A stretch of 64,000 bases of DNA from Polycladomyces subterraneus (GCF_030433435.1 NZ_JANRHH010000055.1:1-64000); one strand, 5' to 3'. Numbered from the stretch's first letter, positions 44,210 through 53,500 are shown. Notes: generated by a model from the sequence alone, not told the origin. Numbers and translations: made by a program.

Positions 44210-44386
44210 TCACAAGATTTTTTTCCCAAAGTATTTTTCATGCCTTTCCACCACTTTCCGCCTTTTTTCCCGAAAGAGACCTTCGGTTGTATGGTCCAAA
44301 AATTCACGACGGGACATGTTCCCTTGCTCAAACCGTTCGTAAATCTTCTGTTCTTTTGGACCCAACCTCTTCACGGTGTGCACCAT
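44210..44386 (-). CDS. Small basic protein overlapping the GAF gene
   Basis: ATG 44386, five bases after AAGGG, encodes 58 residues: MVHTVKRLGPKEQKIYERFE, a charged helix, MSRREFLDHTTEGLF and a basic end. No family recognised. Its first 59 bases lie inside the 3-prime end of the upstream GAF-protein gene in another frame, an unusually long overlap; translation would be coupled. The good codon pattern and own ribosome binding site favour a real gene, but it may be a remnant. Confidence 0.5.
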   Translation of the reverse strand: MVHTVKRLGPKEQKIYERFEQGNMSRREFLDHTTEGLFREKRRKVVERHEKYFGKKIL

Positions 44387-45194
44387 AGACACCCTTTCTA
44401 CCTGACAAATGATAAGAAACTAAAGGGGAAAGCGCGTTGGCAAAAGCCCTTAAATAAGGAATGTCTTCTGATTCAATGTACGAATTTTTTTCTTCGCCCG
44501 TCACACTTAGAACGCCTATTACTTCTTTTCCGCATTTTACGGGAACCGTAACCAGTGAATGAAAGCTATTATCGGAATGATTATTATATTCGAAGCGAGC
44601 GCCAGGGTCGTTTACATCAGGCAAGTAGTAAGGTTCGCCAGTCATATATGTAAATCCTGCTGAGTTTTCCTGACTAATGATCGGAGTGAATTTTTGGATT
44701 TGCATCGAGTGACTGGCCCAACCATATGGTTCTAAGTGGGTTTCTGCGTCATTAGGAATGAAAAGTACCACTTTGGGGTCCTTGGATTTTTTATTGATCA
44801 TAAAGGCTCGAACCATCCAACATATATGATGAAAGGTGTGACGATTATTGGTCTTTGAAAAAGGTTCTCGTAAACATTTGGCAATTAGATTGCCGATTGT
44901 ACTCAAAATATCGATAGCGTCAGTATTCTTAACTATTTCTTCGTTGATTTCTAAAAATTCTTCGGTGAAGTTCAAGGACCTTGCTGTTCTCTTGTAACTC
45001 CACCATAAAAGAATGCCGACTAAGAAAGATAATACAGTAACAACCAAAATCACTACTATAGGGGTGTTCTGAAGGTTTTCCCAATCCAACTGAGAAAGAG
45101 TGTACCATACCAATCCTAATATTGAAATAAACGCTAATACAAAGGGGAACCACAGGAAACGCTTAAACAACTTTTCTAAAAGCTCCCCGAACAC
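44328..45194 (-). CDS. Membrane-anchored GAF-domain protein
   Basis: A 288-residue protein with two membrane helices (about residues 12-35 and 45-66), a short helical linker and a GAF-type domain (about 110-275) recognisable from VRAFMINKKSKDPKVVLFIPN, VTVPVKCGKEVIGVLSVTGEE and LRAFANALSPLV. No output domain follows, so it may sense a small molecule and act through a partner. GTG 45194 has AAGGGGG upstream. It is AT-richer than its neighbours, hinting at a different origin. The C-terminal 25 residues beyond the GAF fold overlap the small downstream gene. Confidence 0.78.
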   Translation of the reverse strand: MFGELLEKLFKRFLWFPFVLAFISILGLVWYTLSQLDWENLQNTPIVVILVVTVLSFLVGILLWWSYKRTARSLNFTEEFLEINEEIVKNTDAIDILSTIGNLIAKCLREPFSKTNNRHTFHHICWMVRAFMINKKSKDPKVVLFIPNDAETHLEPYGWASHSMQIQKFTPIISQENSAGFTYMTGEPYYLPDVNDPGARFEYNNHSDNSFHSLVTVPVKCGKEVIGVLSVTGEEKNSYIESEDIPYLRAFANALSPLVSYHLSGRKGVYGAHREEVGSKRTEDLRTV

Positions 45195-45404
45195 GCTTAT
45201 CCCCCTTCCTGGTAAAAATTATTCAATCTATGGTCTTTCAATTCCTCTCTTACATTTTGCTGATTGTTGACCAAATGAAAATAGGGATCCCACTCCTTAT
45301 AGGGTGGAGAGGATCCCGAATTGGTAGCAAGAATAGGATTGGGAACCCATGTTCAGAAAAACACTTTGTCAATTTTATTGATAAAAAGAGCCGGGTCATA
45401 GTGA

Positions 45405-45525
45405 ACTGAACCCCAAAAAGTAGGCATGAAAAGAAAAATACCTAAGCAGATCTCATGAAATGTCTTCTGTATTCTGCAGGAGCCATTTCATTTAGTTTTG
45501 CTTGGAATCGTTCATTGTTGTAAAA
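45405..45525 (-). mobile_element. IS3-family transposase C-terminal remnant with element end
   Basis: On the minus strand the frame ending at TAG 45442-45444 reads FYNNERFQAKLNEMAPAEYR and RHFMRSA, the typical OrfB C-terminus of IS3 (IS150-like) elements. About 20 bases past the stop is TGAACTGAACCCC (as read on the plus strand near 45402), resembling an IS3 terminal repeat. Only the last about 27 codons of the transposase are left. Confidence 0.7.
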
Positions 45526-45659
45526 AAGTACGAGTCAGAATTGAAAGAAAATAACTATCCGTAGGCTTTGCCATCAACCTACTCCGAACTCGTCAGGGAT
45601 GGATTTCTTGATTTTGGAAAACTCTATAGAGAGGATGTGTCGACGAAGGAGAGAATGAC

Positions 45660-46730
45660 GTGGGAACGATTGTGTCAGTGGGAACGGCGGTTCCACCTCA
45701 TGGTATCCATCAACAGGAAGTTCGCGAGTTTGCAAGGCACTTATTTCGCGATTCCTTTTCCGATGTGGACCGTTTGCTCGGTATTTTTGATCGTACAGCC
45801 ATACAGACACGCTGGTTCAGCCGGCCGAGGGAGTGGTTTGAACAAGACCATTCGTTTTCTGACCGGAATGAGGCCTACATCGAAGCAGCATGCCAGTTGG
45901 GGGAAGAAGCGGTGCGGCGTTGCTTGGATCGGGTCGGTCTTGAGCCGCAAGAGGTGGATGTGTTTCTCTTCGTCTCCACTACCGGTTTGGCCACTCCCAG
46001 CATTGATGCCTACTTGATCAATCGATTGGGGATGAACCCGCACGTCAAGCGAACGCCGATTTGGGGTCTGGGATGTGCAGGGGGTGCCGTCGGATTGGCA
46101 CGAGCGATGGAAACGGCGAGGGCGTACCCGGAGGCGCGGGTGTTGTTGTTGACGGTGGAGTTGTGCGGGTTAACGTTCCGCCGGGAGGATCGCAGCAAGA
46201 GTAATCTGGTCGCTTCCTCCCTTTTTGCCGACGGAGCGGCGGCGGTGTTGCTGGTGGGGGATCGCGCGAAAGCGCCCCGGCCAACAAACGGCCCCCGATT
46301 GTTGGATGCGATGAGTACCACCTGGCGGGATTCGTTGGAGATCATGGGATGGGAAGTGTGTGACGACGGACTGCAGGTGGTGTTCTCCAAAGATATCCCG
46401 TCCATCGTTCGCCGGGAGGTACGTTCCAACGTGGATCGTTTTTTGGCACGCAGAAAATTGGTGTGTAGCGATATCCACCGTTGGATTACGCATCCGGGCG
46501 GTTTGAAAGTGTTACAGGCTTACCGGGAGGCGATGGATTTGCCGTCGGAAAAATTGCATCATGCACAGGAAGTGTTGCGGGATTACGGCAACATGTCCTC
46601 AGCCACCGTATTGTTCGTGTTGGAACGTGAAATGCGGGAAGCGCATGAACCCGGGGAGTATGGATTGGTGACGGCATTGGGACCCGGTTTCAGCTCCGAG
46701 CTGGTGCTCTTGCAATGGGAGGAAAGGTGA
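45660..46730 (+). CDS. Type III polyketide synthase (chalcone-synthase-like)
   Basis: A 356-residue type III PKS that extends acyl-CoA starters with malonyl-CoA to alkylpyrones or alkylresorcinols. The catalytic triad is present: Cys in GLGCAGGAVG near residue 141, His in WITHPGGLKVL near 280 and Asn in GNMSSATVLF near 313. GTG 45660 lies eight bases after AAGGAG. The next gene starts one base after the stop and encodes an ICMT-type methyltransferase, the same pairing as bpsA-bpsB of B. subtilis, where alkylpyrones are made and O-methylated. (That bpsA is unrelated to the polyamine synthase of the same name at 16.8 kb.). Confidence 0.93.
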   Translation: MGTIVSVGTAVPPHGIHQQEVREFARHLFRDSFSDVDRLLGIFDRTAIQTRWFSRPREWFEQDHSFSDRNEAYIEAACQLGEEAVRRCLDRVGLEPQEVDVFLFVSTTGLATPSIDAYLINRLGMNPHVKRTPIWGLGCAGGAVGLARAMETARAYPEARVLLLTVELCGLTFRREDRSKSNLVASSLFADGAAAVLLVGDRAKAPRPTNGPRLLDAMSTTWRDSLEIMGWEVCDDGLQVVFSKDIPSIVRREVRSNVDRFLARRKLVCSDIHRWITHPGGLKVLQAYREAMDLPSEKLHHAQEVLRDYGNMSSATVLFVLEREMREAHEPGEYGLVTALGPGFSSELVLLQWEER

Positions 46731-46731
46731 G

Positions 46732-47325
46732 ATGTCTGTAAATGACTGGTTTTGGTTGACGGTGTCAATAGTACTGATGCAGCGATTGGCGGAATGGGCC
46801 TGGTCCCATCGCAACAGCCGACTGTTGCGGTCTTGGGGAGCAGTGGAAGCCGGACGGGAACATTTTCCCCTGATTGCTGGGATGCACGGATTGTTTTTTC
46901 TCTCCTTGATCGGAGAAAAGGTACTTTTTTCAACCGAACCACCGATTTGGTGGCCCGTTCCGCTTGTTTTCTTTCTGGCCGCCCAAGTATTCCGGATTTG
47001 GGTGCTCCGCGCATTGGGGCCGTTTTGGAATGTCCGCATTTGGGTGGTACCGGGTATGCAGCCGGTGATGAAGGGCCCGTACCGTTTCCTGCGGCATCCC
47101 AACTATGTGGTGGTCGTGATGGAATTGTTGGCGTTGCCGATTCTGTTCGGTGCGTATCGAACGGCGCTTCTTTTTTCGGTGCTCAACTGGTGGATCTTGA
47201 CCCGGGTCCGTATTCCGGCGGAGGAGCGTGCTTGGGCGGAGCTGACCAATTACGAACGGGAGATGGCGGAACATCATCGGCTCATTCCCGGATGGACGGG
47301 GCCGAACGGGCGGCCGCGAACGTAA
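46732..47325 (+). CDS. Isoprenylcysteine carboxyl methyltransferase-family protein (BpsB-like)
   Basis: A 197-residue integral membrane methyltransferase with about five membrane helices. The SAM-binding C-terminal signature of the ICMT/PEMT group is visible: GPYRFLRHPNYVVVVMELLALPI near residue 121, then R(I)PAEERAW. In Bacillus the homologous BpsB methylates the alkylpyrone made by the adjacent type III PKS; the one-base gap to the PKS gene supports the same role. ATG 46732 with GGAGGAAAGG upstream. Confidence 0.9.
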   Translation: MSVNDWFWLTVSIVLMQRLAEWAWSHRNSRLLRSWGAVEAGREHFPLIAGMHGLFFLSLIGEKVLFSTEPPIWWPVPLVFFLAAQVFRIWVLRALGPFWNVRIWVVPGMQPVMKGPYRFLRHPNYVVVVMELLALPILFGAYRTALLFSVLNWWILTRVRIPAEERAWAELTNYEREMAEHHRLIPGWTGPNGRPRT

Positions 47326-47387
47326 AGCGTTTACTGCTGGGATCAGAATGGGGGATGGATTGTGAAGCGGGGGAGTTTGTATGATGT

Positions 47388-47417
47388 TTGAGAGAAAGAG
47401 AAAAATTACGGTACAAT
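47388..47417 (+). promoter_or_regulatory. Sigma-A-like promoter upstream of the SDR gene
   Basis: TTGAGA (47388-47393), 18-base spacer, TACAAT (47412-47417). It leaves a leader of about 165 bases before the SDR start, in which I see no known riboswitch. Confidence 0.55.
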
Positions 47418-47587
47418 AGTATCGGAAAAGGGAAAATAATGATCCAAAAGAGGGTAGTTTTTGATAGAGAATCGTGGGGCGTGTCCGCTTCTTTTCTGAG
47501 CCATAAGAGGGGTTCCTGTCTTCCAGACGGGTTCTCCCGGATCAACGTGCTATCGGGCACGCTCAATCATAGAAAGGAGGCGGGCCG

Positions 47588-48355
47588 ATGGACTGGAATG
47601 ATCGCGTGGTGATCGTTACAGGTGGTGGACAGGGAATCGGACGTGTCCTGTCCCATGCCTTTGCCAAGAAAGGCGCCATCGTGTACATCGCCGAAGTGGA
47701 TGAGGAAGCGGGTGAAGAATGTCGGCGTTGGATCGAAGCAGAAGGAGGACGAGCGTTATTCGTTCCTGTCGACGTATCGCGGGAGGAAGAGGTTCAATCG
47801 CTGATGGCGCGTGTTGAACGGGAGCAAGGCAAGTTAAACGTACTGGTCAACAATGCGGCAATCATGAGGAACGGTCCGATTGAGAAGCTGTCGTTGGAGG
47901 ATTGGAATCGGGTAATCGGGGTGAATCTCACCGGGGCCTTTTTATGTGCCAAATACGGGGTACCCTTGCTGCGAAAAGGAGAAGATCCGGCCATCATCCA
48001 AATTGCTTCCACTCGGGCACTGATGTCGGAGCCCCATACCGAGGCGTATTCCGCCAGCAAAGGCGGTATTTTGGCGTTGACCCATGCGTTGGCCGTCAGT
48101 CTGGGGCCCGAGATCCGCGTCAATGCGGTGAGTCCGGGATGGATCGACGTGTCCCCTTGGCAAAAAAGCAGTGAACGCCAGCCCGAAACACTGAGGGAGA
48201 TTGACCACGCCCAGCACCCGGTCGGTCGGGTGGGCAGGCCCGACGACATCGCACAAGCGGTATTGTTTTTGGCTTCCAAAGAGGCGGGGTTCATGACGGG
48301 AGCCAATATCGTCGTCGATGGTGGCATGACAGTGAAAATGATTTATGCGGAATAA
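47588..48355 (+). CDS. SDR family oxidoreductase
   Basis: A 255-residue classical short-chain dehydrogenase/reductase. Cofactor motif TGGGQGIG near residue 11, NNAA near 89, catalytic Ser in IASTRAL near 140 and YSASK near 154 (Tyr and Lys), then VNAVSPGWID. AE(V)D after the second strand suggests NAD(H) preference. AAAGGAGG precedes ATG 47588. It has its own promoter-like sequence but lies next to the PKS pair, so it could act on polyketide or lipid intermediates; substrate is not readable from sequence. Confidence 0.9.
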   Translation: MDWNDRVVIVTGGGQGIGRVLSHAFAKKGAIVYIAEVDEEAGEECRRWIEAEGGRALFVPVDVSREEEVQSLMARVEREQGKLNVLVNNAAIMRNGPIEKLSLEDWNRVIGVNLTGAFLCAKYGVPLLRKGEDPAIIQIASTRALMSEPHTEAYSASKGGILALTHALAVSLGPEIRVNAVSPGWIDVSPWQKSSERQPETLREIDHAQHPVGRVGRPDDIAQAVLFLASKEAGFMTGANIVVDGGMTVKMIYAE

Positions 48356-48393
48356 AGCGTACGCCTACTGCAATATTTTAGGACGTGACTACA

Positions 48394-48416
48394 TAAGCCG
48401 GGGAAAACCCGGCTTA
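48394..48416 (+). terminator. Hairpin after the SDR gene
   Basis: Perfect 9-bp stem TAAGCCGGG/CCCGGCTTA with GAAAA loop, 38 bases after the stop. No U-run follows (GAAAATGAAG), so termination is uncertain; another small hairpin (AGTGTTGAAACACT) follows at once. Confidence 0.45.
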
Positions 48417-48523
48417 GAAAATGAAGTGTTGAAACACTGGGAGGCGCCATAAATCCTTTTGAAGTCCATCCGCGGTATTTGACCTTGCATCTCAAACGTG
48501 GTTCCTATACAAACTGCTCATTT

Positions 48524-49025
48524 TCAGCGATTTTTATCAATTGGCCACTCGGAAAGTGCCTTTCGCCCGGTTGCGATGAATCCGCCGATAAAGATCGGGA
48601 CAGTGAACGGCGGTTGAATAACGATAGGCGGCAGAATACCAGTCGCAAATAGGATATAGTTAATCGTCACGATCACAGCGGGTGCGGCGACAAACGGGAT
48701 TAATAAAACAGGATTTAACACAATCGGAGCTCCGAAAATAACGGGTTCGTTAATGTTGAAAATCGCTGGTATCAATGCAGTTTTTCCGACTTGTTTCAAT
48801 TGACGGGAGCGTGAGAACAGCATAAAGATCACTAATCCCCAAGTCGCCCCGGATCCCCCGATATGGGCAAACATGTGAAAGAACGGCTCCGTCACAATCC
48901 CGTGTGCTGTTTTTCCGGCGTTGACGGCAACAGCATTTTGGGCCAACTGGGTCATCCAGAATGGATACGCCACAGAGGAAACCACGTTCATCCCGTGAAT
49001 CCCCATCCCCCAGAGGATCCATCAT
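48524..49025 (-). pseudogene. PTS EIIC (cellobiose/lactose type) fragment
   Basis: About 165 codons of a lactose/cellobiose-type PTS EIIC: WILWGMGIHGMN, then FFHMFAHIGGSGATWGLVIF, IFNINEPVIFGAPIVLNPVL and IPFVAAPAVIVTINYILF. The N-terminal half is missing (a stop lies just before the homology near 49025) and the C-terminus departs from the family after GGFIATGRKA. No EIIA, EIIB or glycosidase is nearby, so it is a stranded remnant. Confidence 0.75.
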
Positions 49026-49056
49026 CAACAAGATTTCACCGAGAGCAGCAGGGTAA

Positions 49057-50325
49057 GAGCATGACGCAAACACTCCAATCTTTACCTACCATGAAAAGGA
49101 AAAGAAAATACGCAAAAAAATCCTTTTCGGCTCCACCGCGGCCGCCATACAGGTAGGAGTCACGTTTGGGTTGGGCTTTATTTCGCCGACCATGGCGAAA
49201 GCACTCAAACAGATTCCCATACTCGGCTCAGTATTCTCAACGGTGGGAGACTACGGTTTAAAAACAGCGGAGGAAAATGGATTGATCCAAACCTACCACA
49301 AACGGCTGAACATCAACGGAGACACTTTTGAACTGACTGAATCGTTTTATGACGGCTATCGCATCAAGCTGGGCTTTGTCTATCGATTTAAAGGAAAAAT
49401 GGACATTGCCGCCATTCCCGACTTTTCCTTCAAAATTAATAATCACCTTTTTATGGGGGGGCGGGGGTTTAAGTGGCGGTCCCGTCGATGACAAAACCTT
49501 TAACGGCATCCTACATCTAGAAACAATCAAAAGGCTGCCTGATCAATTCACATTGAACATAACCCTCAAAGACAAAAAAGATCCGAAAAAATCTTGGCAA
49601 ATGAATATTTCGGTCAAATTGACGCAATCGGGACAAACCACATATACCCTAAATACGACCAAATCCGCGCCCGATTTCTCTTATACCATACAAAAAATCA
49701 ACTTTAGCAAAAGTGAAACCATCTTGATGATCCATCCGTCGAAACACCCCACTCCTCGTAACCATGATTCTATAATGGATTTTATGATCATGGACGATCG
49801 GGGGATTGTGATCGATGGATCTATGGGTAGCGGTTACTTCGATGAAAATGGCTCCTATGTATACAGAATGTATTATTCGCCTTTGAAGCGAATTCCGCGT
49901 TCGTTGACCATCATCCCATATTATCCGTTTAAACACACGAAGAAACTTCGTCTGCCTATTCCACACATTGAAGCAAAAATGGATCACTCGCCAACACCCG
50001 AAAAGCCGATTTTACTGTCCATGGGTGACGCAGGTAAAATACGTATAATAAAGTGGAGTTTCATTCTGATCAAACGCGCGTCCATTACCAGATAGTCAGC
50101 CCAGAACCCTACCAATTCAACAGAGAATTGGAACTAAAGGACAAAACCGGCCGAAAATATCAAATTCGATACGTCCAAGTGGCCAATACGGATACGTATT
50201 CGTTCATCGCCTATTTCCCGGCAATCAAACCGGATCAACTTGCCTCCTTTGTCACACGCGATCTGGCTCCCCATGTCATGCGCAAGGACTTAATGTTGAA
50301 AGTAGAACTGCCACCCAAAAAATGA
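49057..50325 (+). pseudogene. DUF4179-like membrane protein in three reading frames
   Basis: Frame one (from about 49057) has a membrane helix (FGSTAAAIQVGVTFGLGFISP) and the DUF4179 start AKALKQIPILGSVFSTVGDYGL; it leaves frame in the G-rich stretch near 49455-49467 (seven G, C, five G). Frame two covers about 49460-50050 (LSGGPVDDKTFNGILHLETI and onward). Frame three covers about 50053-50325, ending FVTRDLAPHVMRKDLMLKVE. The N-terminal cytosolic part is also lost. DUF4179 proteins usually pair with an ECF sigma factor as anti-sigma-like partners; none is here. Confidence 0.65.
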
Positions 50326-50365
50326 AAAAAGACCGCCTATGAAAGGTGGTCTGAGGCTATAAAAA

Positions 50366-50392
50366 ACCCAGCGGAAAAAACGCTGGGTTTGT
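50366..50392. terminator. Bidirectional terminator after the DUF4179 relic
   Basis: AAACCCAGCG (50364-50373) with CGCTGGGTTT (50381-50390), loop GAAAAAA, A-run on the left side for the minus strand. Confidence 0.75.
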
Positions 50393-50399
50393 CTAGTGA

Positions 50400-50525
50400 T
50401 TGAAAGAAAATAAAGAAAACTAGACGGAGATCATGGAGCAAGGCCCGCCTGGGCTCCATGCTCCTCATCCAGATGTTCTTGATGTTATGGCACACGGCAG
50501 TAACGAACCTACTCCATGTCATCTC
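50400..50525 (-). mobile_element. Possible transposase C-terminal scrap
   Basis: The minus-strand frame reads MTWSRFVTAVCHNIKNIWMR then SMEPRRALLHDLRLVFF, which looks like the C-terminal end of a DDE transposase (FVTAVCHNIKxIW). Too short for a family call. Confidence 0.3.
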
Positions 50526-50576
50526 ATCAAAATCACCGAAAATGAGCGACCATGAGCGGTCGTCCTGTTTTCCACT

Positions 50577-51326
50577 TCATTTTTTAAGCCGGTGCGCAAA
50601 CCAATCGGTTCCTAATATGGATTCTGCAATTTCGCTTAATACTTTGCCGATGCTTTCATGTATGATGTGATCTGCCAAATGATCCAAAGGAGTAGAGGTT
50701 TTGTTGATGATGATGATTTTCGAACCTGTTTCATGTGCTAACTCTACCAATCCGGCAAAAGGATAGACTTGCAGAGAAGTGCCCATTACTAGTATCTTAT
50801 CCGCTTGTTCCACTTCTTGAACAGCCGAATTCCAAGCATCTGAATCCAGCGGTTCACCGAACAGAACGATTGGCGGACGAAGGGGAGCCTTACAATTCTC
50901 ATCTGTACAATAATAAGTAGATTCGCGATAAGAAGTTGCGGGATATTCTTTTCCACAGCGGGAGCAGACCAGATAGCGCATATGACCATGGATTTCGATC
51001 ACCCTTTGACTTCCCGCTCGTTGATGGAAACCATCGATATTTTGCGTAAGAACCGCTTTTAAAATTCCTTCCTTCTCCAGTTCGGCGAGCACATAATGAC
51101 CAATATTAGGTTTATACTTCAACAAGTCTTCGATGCGCATTTGGTAGAATTCAAAAAAGTCATCCGTTCCGATCGCTTGCGGGCTGGCGATTTCATAAGG
51201 ATCTCTTCCGCACCAAAGCCCGCCTTGTGAACGAAAATCGGGAAGTCCGCTTTCTGTCGACATACCCGCACCGGTAAGAGCGACGAGATAGTTGGAGTCT
51301 TGGATCAGCTGAATCAGTTCTTTCAT
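50577..51326 (-). CDS. NAD-dependent protein deacylase, sirtuin family
   Basis: A 249-residue Sir2 protein that removes acyl groups from lysines using NAD. Motifs in order: GAGMSTESGLPDFRS near residue 19, TQNIDGFHQRAG near 103, catalytic His in EIHGHM near 122, zinc cysteines CSRC and CTDENC, and GTSLQVYPFAGL near 186. Length matches Bacillus SrtN (about 247). ATG 51326 lies seven bases after GAGGAGG; the open frame upstream is not coding. The gene is intact within an otherwise decayed stretch. Confidence 0.92.
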   Translation of the reverse strand: MKELIQLIQDSNYLVALTGAGMSTESGLPDFRSQGGLWCGRDPYEIASPQAIGTDDFFEFYQMRIEDLLKYKPNIGHYVLAELEKEGILKAVLTQNIDGFHQRAGSQRVIEIHGHMRYLVCSRCGKEYPATSYRESTYYCTDENCKAPLRPPIVLFGEPLDSDAWNSAVQEVEQADKILVMGTSLQVYPFAGLVELAHETGSKIIIINKTSTPLDHLADHIIHESIGKVLSEIAESILGTDWFAHRLKK

Positions 51327-51659
51327 GAGATCCCCTCCTCTTTTCAAAGATCTATATTGAACCATTTCAATGCGGTTTGTCAGTGCTAGGGTGCTTATGT
51401 GCGGTATGTAGAATCTATCACTTTTGATGCTAATCCTTTCTCCTATTAACATAATAACATTAGACATCGGTTGATTCCGAGGTTGACTTAGCACTACCAA
51501 GTCCGTTTGGTGATGCCTTATCTATCAATGGTTTCCGCCTGGTCTTAAGAAGCGGAAAGGAGTGATTAATCTGTCCGAGGGTAGGAACAAAATGCATGAC
51601 ATTCTTTTAGGGGGAATACCAGCGAAGCTGTCACCAGGGGGGGAAGTAGATTCCATAAA

Positions 51660-51690
51660 AAGTAAAACCCTCAACTGAGGGTTTTTATTT
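51660..51690. terminator. Terminator after the adenylyltransferase gene
   Basis: AAAACCCTCA with TGAGGGTTTT (51664-51685), T-rich right flank; usable by both strands. The 330 bases between this point and the sirtuin gene hold no gene that I can support. Confidence 0.8.
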
Positions 51691-51714
51691 TCTCCCATGG
51701 TAGTTCTCTATTCT

Positions 51715-52593
51715 CTATTCATATATAGATTTTGCGTCTCGTGGAAGAGCCCATACCCGTTTCAGATAATCAGTGACTCCCCGATCTTCGTCATATGGAT
51801 ATTCGAAGCCAAAATGTAGTGCTACCTCAATTGCGGTTTCCCTAAAAAGATCACACATCACGAAAAGTGCCTGCCAAATATTATCATATTCGCCATCAGG
51901 AAACGTTTGGACGAATGCTTTCCAACGCTTCGGATCAAGGTACTTCTCAAAATACTTGCCAAATTTTCCTGTATCGACGGAAAAGCCCGTTTGGGTGCCT
52001 ATATACCAACTTAACATCAAAGTAAGCGCATCCCGTGCAGGATGGTCATACATGAACTTCGCATATGGAAGCTCCCTACGCCACAATCCCTTGGCGATGT
52101 TTGTTGTAATCCACCAAAATTCATTGCAACAGTCCTGAAATTCTTTTTCAGTAGGAGGTGTAGGGATATAATCTTTGTCACATGCTGGTGGCAATGGTTC
52201 TAACATTCCGTCCTTATCCAGCAGAAGCAAACTGGTGCTTTCCAAACGTAGATCGGATATTTTATTAGCAGGATAAAAGGTGAGATCGATCCGATTTCCA
52301 TCCTTAAACAACATAAGAAAAGCGAAGCTACCATTGTCACGATCTGGTGGTGGCGGGAAAACTTTTTCATCGGGAGTTTGCATCATAATCAGTTCTCCAA
52401 AAGTATTGATCCAACTGCGGTCTCGAACAAAATCATCAACGGAGGATACGATATACATGATGTCGTAGTCCTGAAATGGATCACGAGGCGCATTCGGATT
52501 GGCGCGTGATCCGTTCAATATGAGCGCTCGTATCCGTTCATCATCATTCGCAAAATTGAGTATCAAATCAAGCATTTCCTTTTCACTTCTCAT
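51715..52593 (-). CDS. Aminoglycoside 6-adenylyltransferase, ANT(6)/AadK-like
   Basis: A 292-residue nucleotidyltransferase that transfers AMP from ATP to the 6-OH of streptomycin. The NTase motif is GSRANPNAPRDPFQDYDIMY near residue 30 (GS...DxD with the two Asp in QDYD), and the C-terminal helical substrate domain contains WWITTNIAKGLWRREL and PFAR-like SWYIGTQTGFSVDTGKFG. It resembles chromosomal AadK of Bacillus. ATG 52593 behind AGGAGGGG fixes the start. Drug specificity is from family only. Confidence 0.92.
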   Translation of the reverse strand: MRSEKEMLDLILNFANDDERIRALILNGSRANPNAPRDPFQDYDIMYIVSSVDDFVRDRSWINTFGELIMMQTPDEKVFPPPPDRDNGSFAFLMLFKDGNRIDLTFYPANKISDLRLESTSLLLLDKDGMLEPLPPACDKDYIPTPPTEKEFQDCCNEFWWITTNIAKGLWRRELPYAKFMYDHPARDALTLMLSWYIGTQTGFSVDTGKFGKYFEKYLDPKRWKAFVQTFPDGEYDNIWQALFVMCDLFRETAIEVALHFGFEYPYDEDRGVTDYLKRVWALPRDAKSIYE

Positions 52594-52756
52594 TGCTCCC
52601 CTCCTATTAAACATCTTTCCATTTTGATGATCACAGTTAAATTTCCTTTATTTTTCTGGATTGTAAACATAATATTCCGCAATCCTGCCCGAAAGTTTAG
52701 GGCGGCCAGGCATCCCGTTTCTTCTGGAGCGCGATGATGGTGATGGTGAATTGTCA

Positions 52757-53500
52757 CTAGTTGAATTTGACCACTTTTTCACGATAAGAAGGAACTTCGT
52801 AAGTCGCGACCAAAATCCCCACTTGCTCAATATCATCATACGATTTGAGTTTTCTTGTGGCGGCGTAAACCCAATAATTCATGGTTTGGCCGTGATGTAT
52901 CACTGCGTAAAAATACACTGTTGGATCAGGATGTACCCCCGGTGTGATAAAACGCAATTCTGCAATATGATGATGCGTGGCATGCCGCATTCCTATCAGT
53001 CTGGTGAAGATTTTCCTCAGACGCGCTGCTGCGCTTAGAGGGATGTGAGAAGTCTCCGACATCATGGTACTTGGTTTCAAACAATGGCTATGTAGCGTCA
53101 CTTTGTAGGTATTGCCCATTCCGAGTAAGCTTTGCGGGTCGTATACTCGATAATAGGGATTGATATACCCTTTTCTCAGTAATTGCTGGCGTCCAATCGT
53201 GATCGCTCTGCCTGCTTGATCAAAATAACGCAACACAAAGGTCTTAACAAAAACAGGAACACTTTTCACATTGGTCAGGATAATATCAATCGTGAAGCTT
53301 CGTCGGTCTTCTGCTATATAGATCGTAACCTCAGGTTGTGCGTCCTTCCTTGCCTGTTTGATCTGACTGTAAGCAAAAAAGACTGTGACCAAAGTCAAAA
53401 CAGCACTGAGTACTTGCCCCGCAGAACTGACTATCTGTGCGGCATCCACCCAGTCCTGTTGTGTCCATAACGTCCAATTTTGTTTGAGTGATAGGAGCAA
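52757..53500 (-). CDS. Unrecognised membrane-anchored protein
   Basis: A protein of about 247 residues with one membrane segment (around residues 25-47: SSAGQVLSAVLTLVTVFFAYSQI) followed by a basic KQARKDAQPEVTIY and a mainly beta domain. The layout (N-terminal helix, QPEVxIYI, then a beta-sandwich) recalls small phage- or defence-associated membrane proteins, but no family is recognised. Start is uncertain: TTG 53500 has GGAGG eight bases upstream, an ATG at 53524 has none. The gene is isolated between the adenylyltransferase and a hairpin. Confidence 0.6.
   Translation of the reverse strand: MLLSLKQNWTLWTQQDWVDAAQIVSSAGQVLSAVLTLVTVFFAYSQIKQARKDAQPEVTIYIAEDRRSFTIDIILTNVKSVPVFVKTFVLRYFDQAGRAITIGRQQLLRKGYINPYYRVYDPQSLLGMGNTYKVTLHSHCLKPSTMMSETSHIPLSAAARLRKIFTRLIGMRHATHHHIAELRFITPGVHPDPTVYFYAVIHHGQTMNYWVYAATRKLKSYDDIEQVGILVATYEVPSYREKVVKFN

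Noticed and set aside
47418-47587. Riboswitch or T-box in the leader of the SDR gene
   Set aside because: Despite the 165-base leader I find no specifier-loop, T-box sequence or known aptamer core, only weak hairpins.
51430-51660. A gene between the sirtuin and the adenylyltransferase
   Set aside because: Only short frames without ribosome binding sites or recognisable products.
52615-52756. Short basic frame after the adenylyltransferase start as a gene or transposase scrap
   Set aside because: Too short and without family motif; could not be supported.
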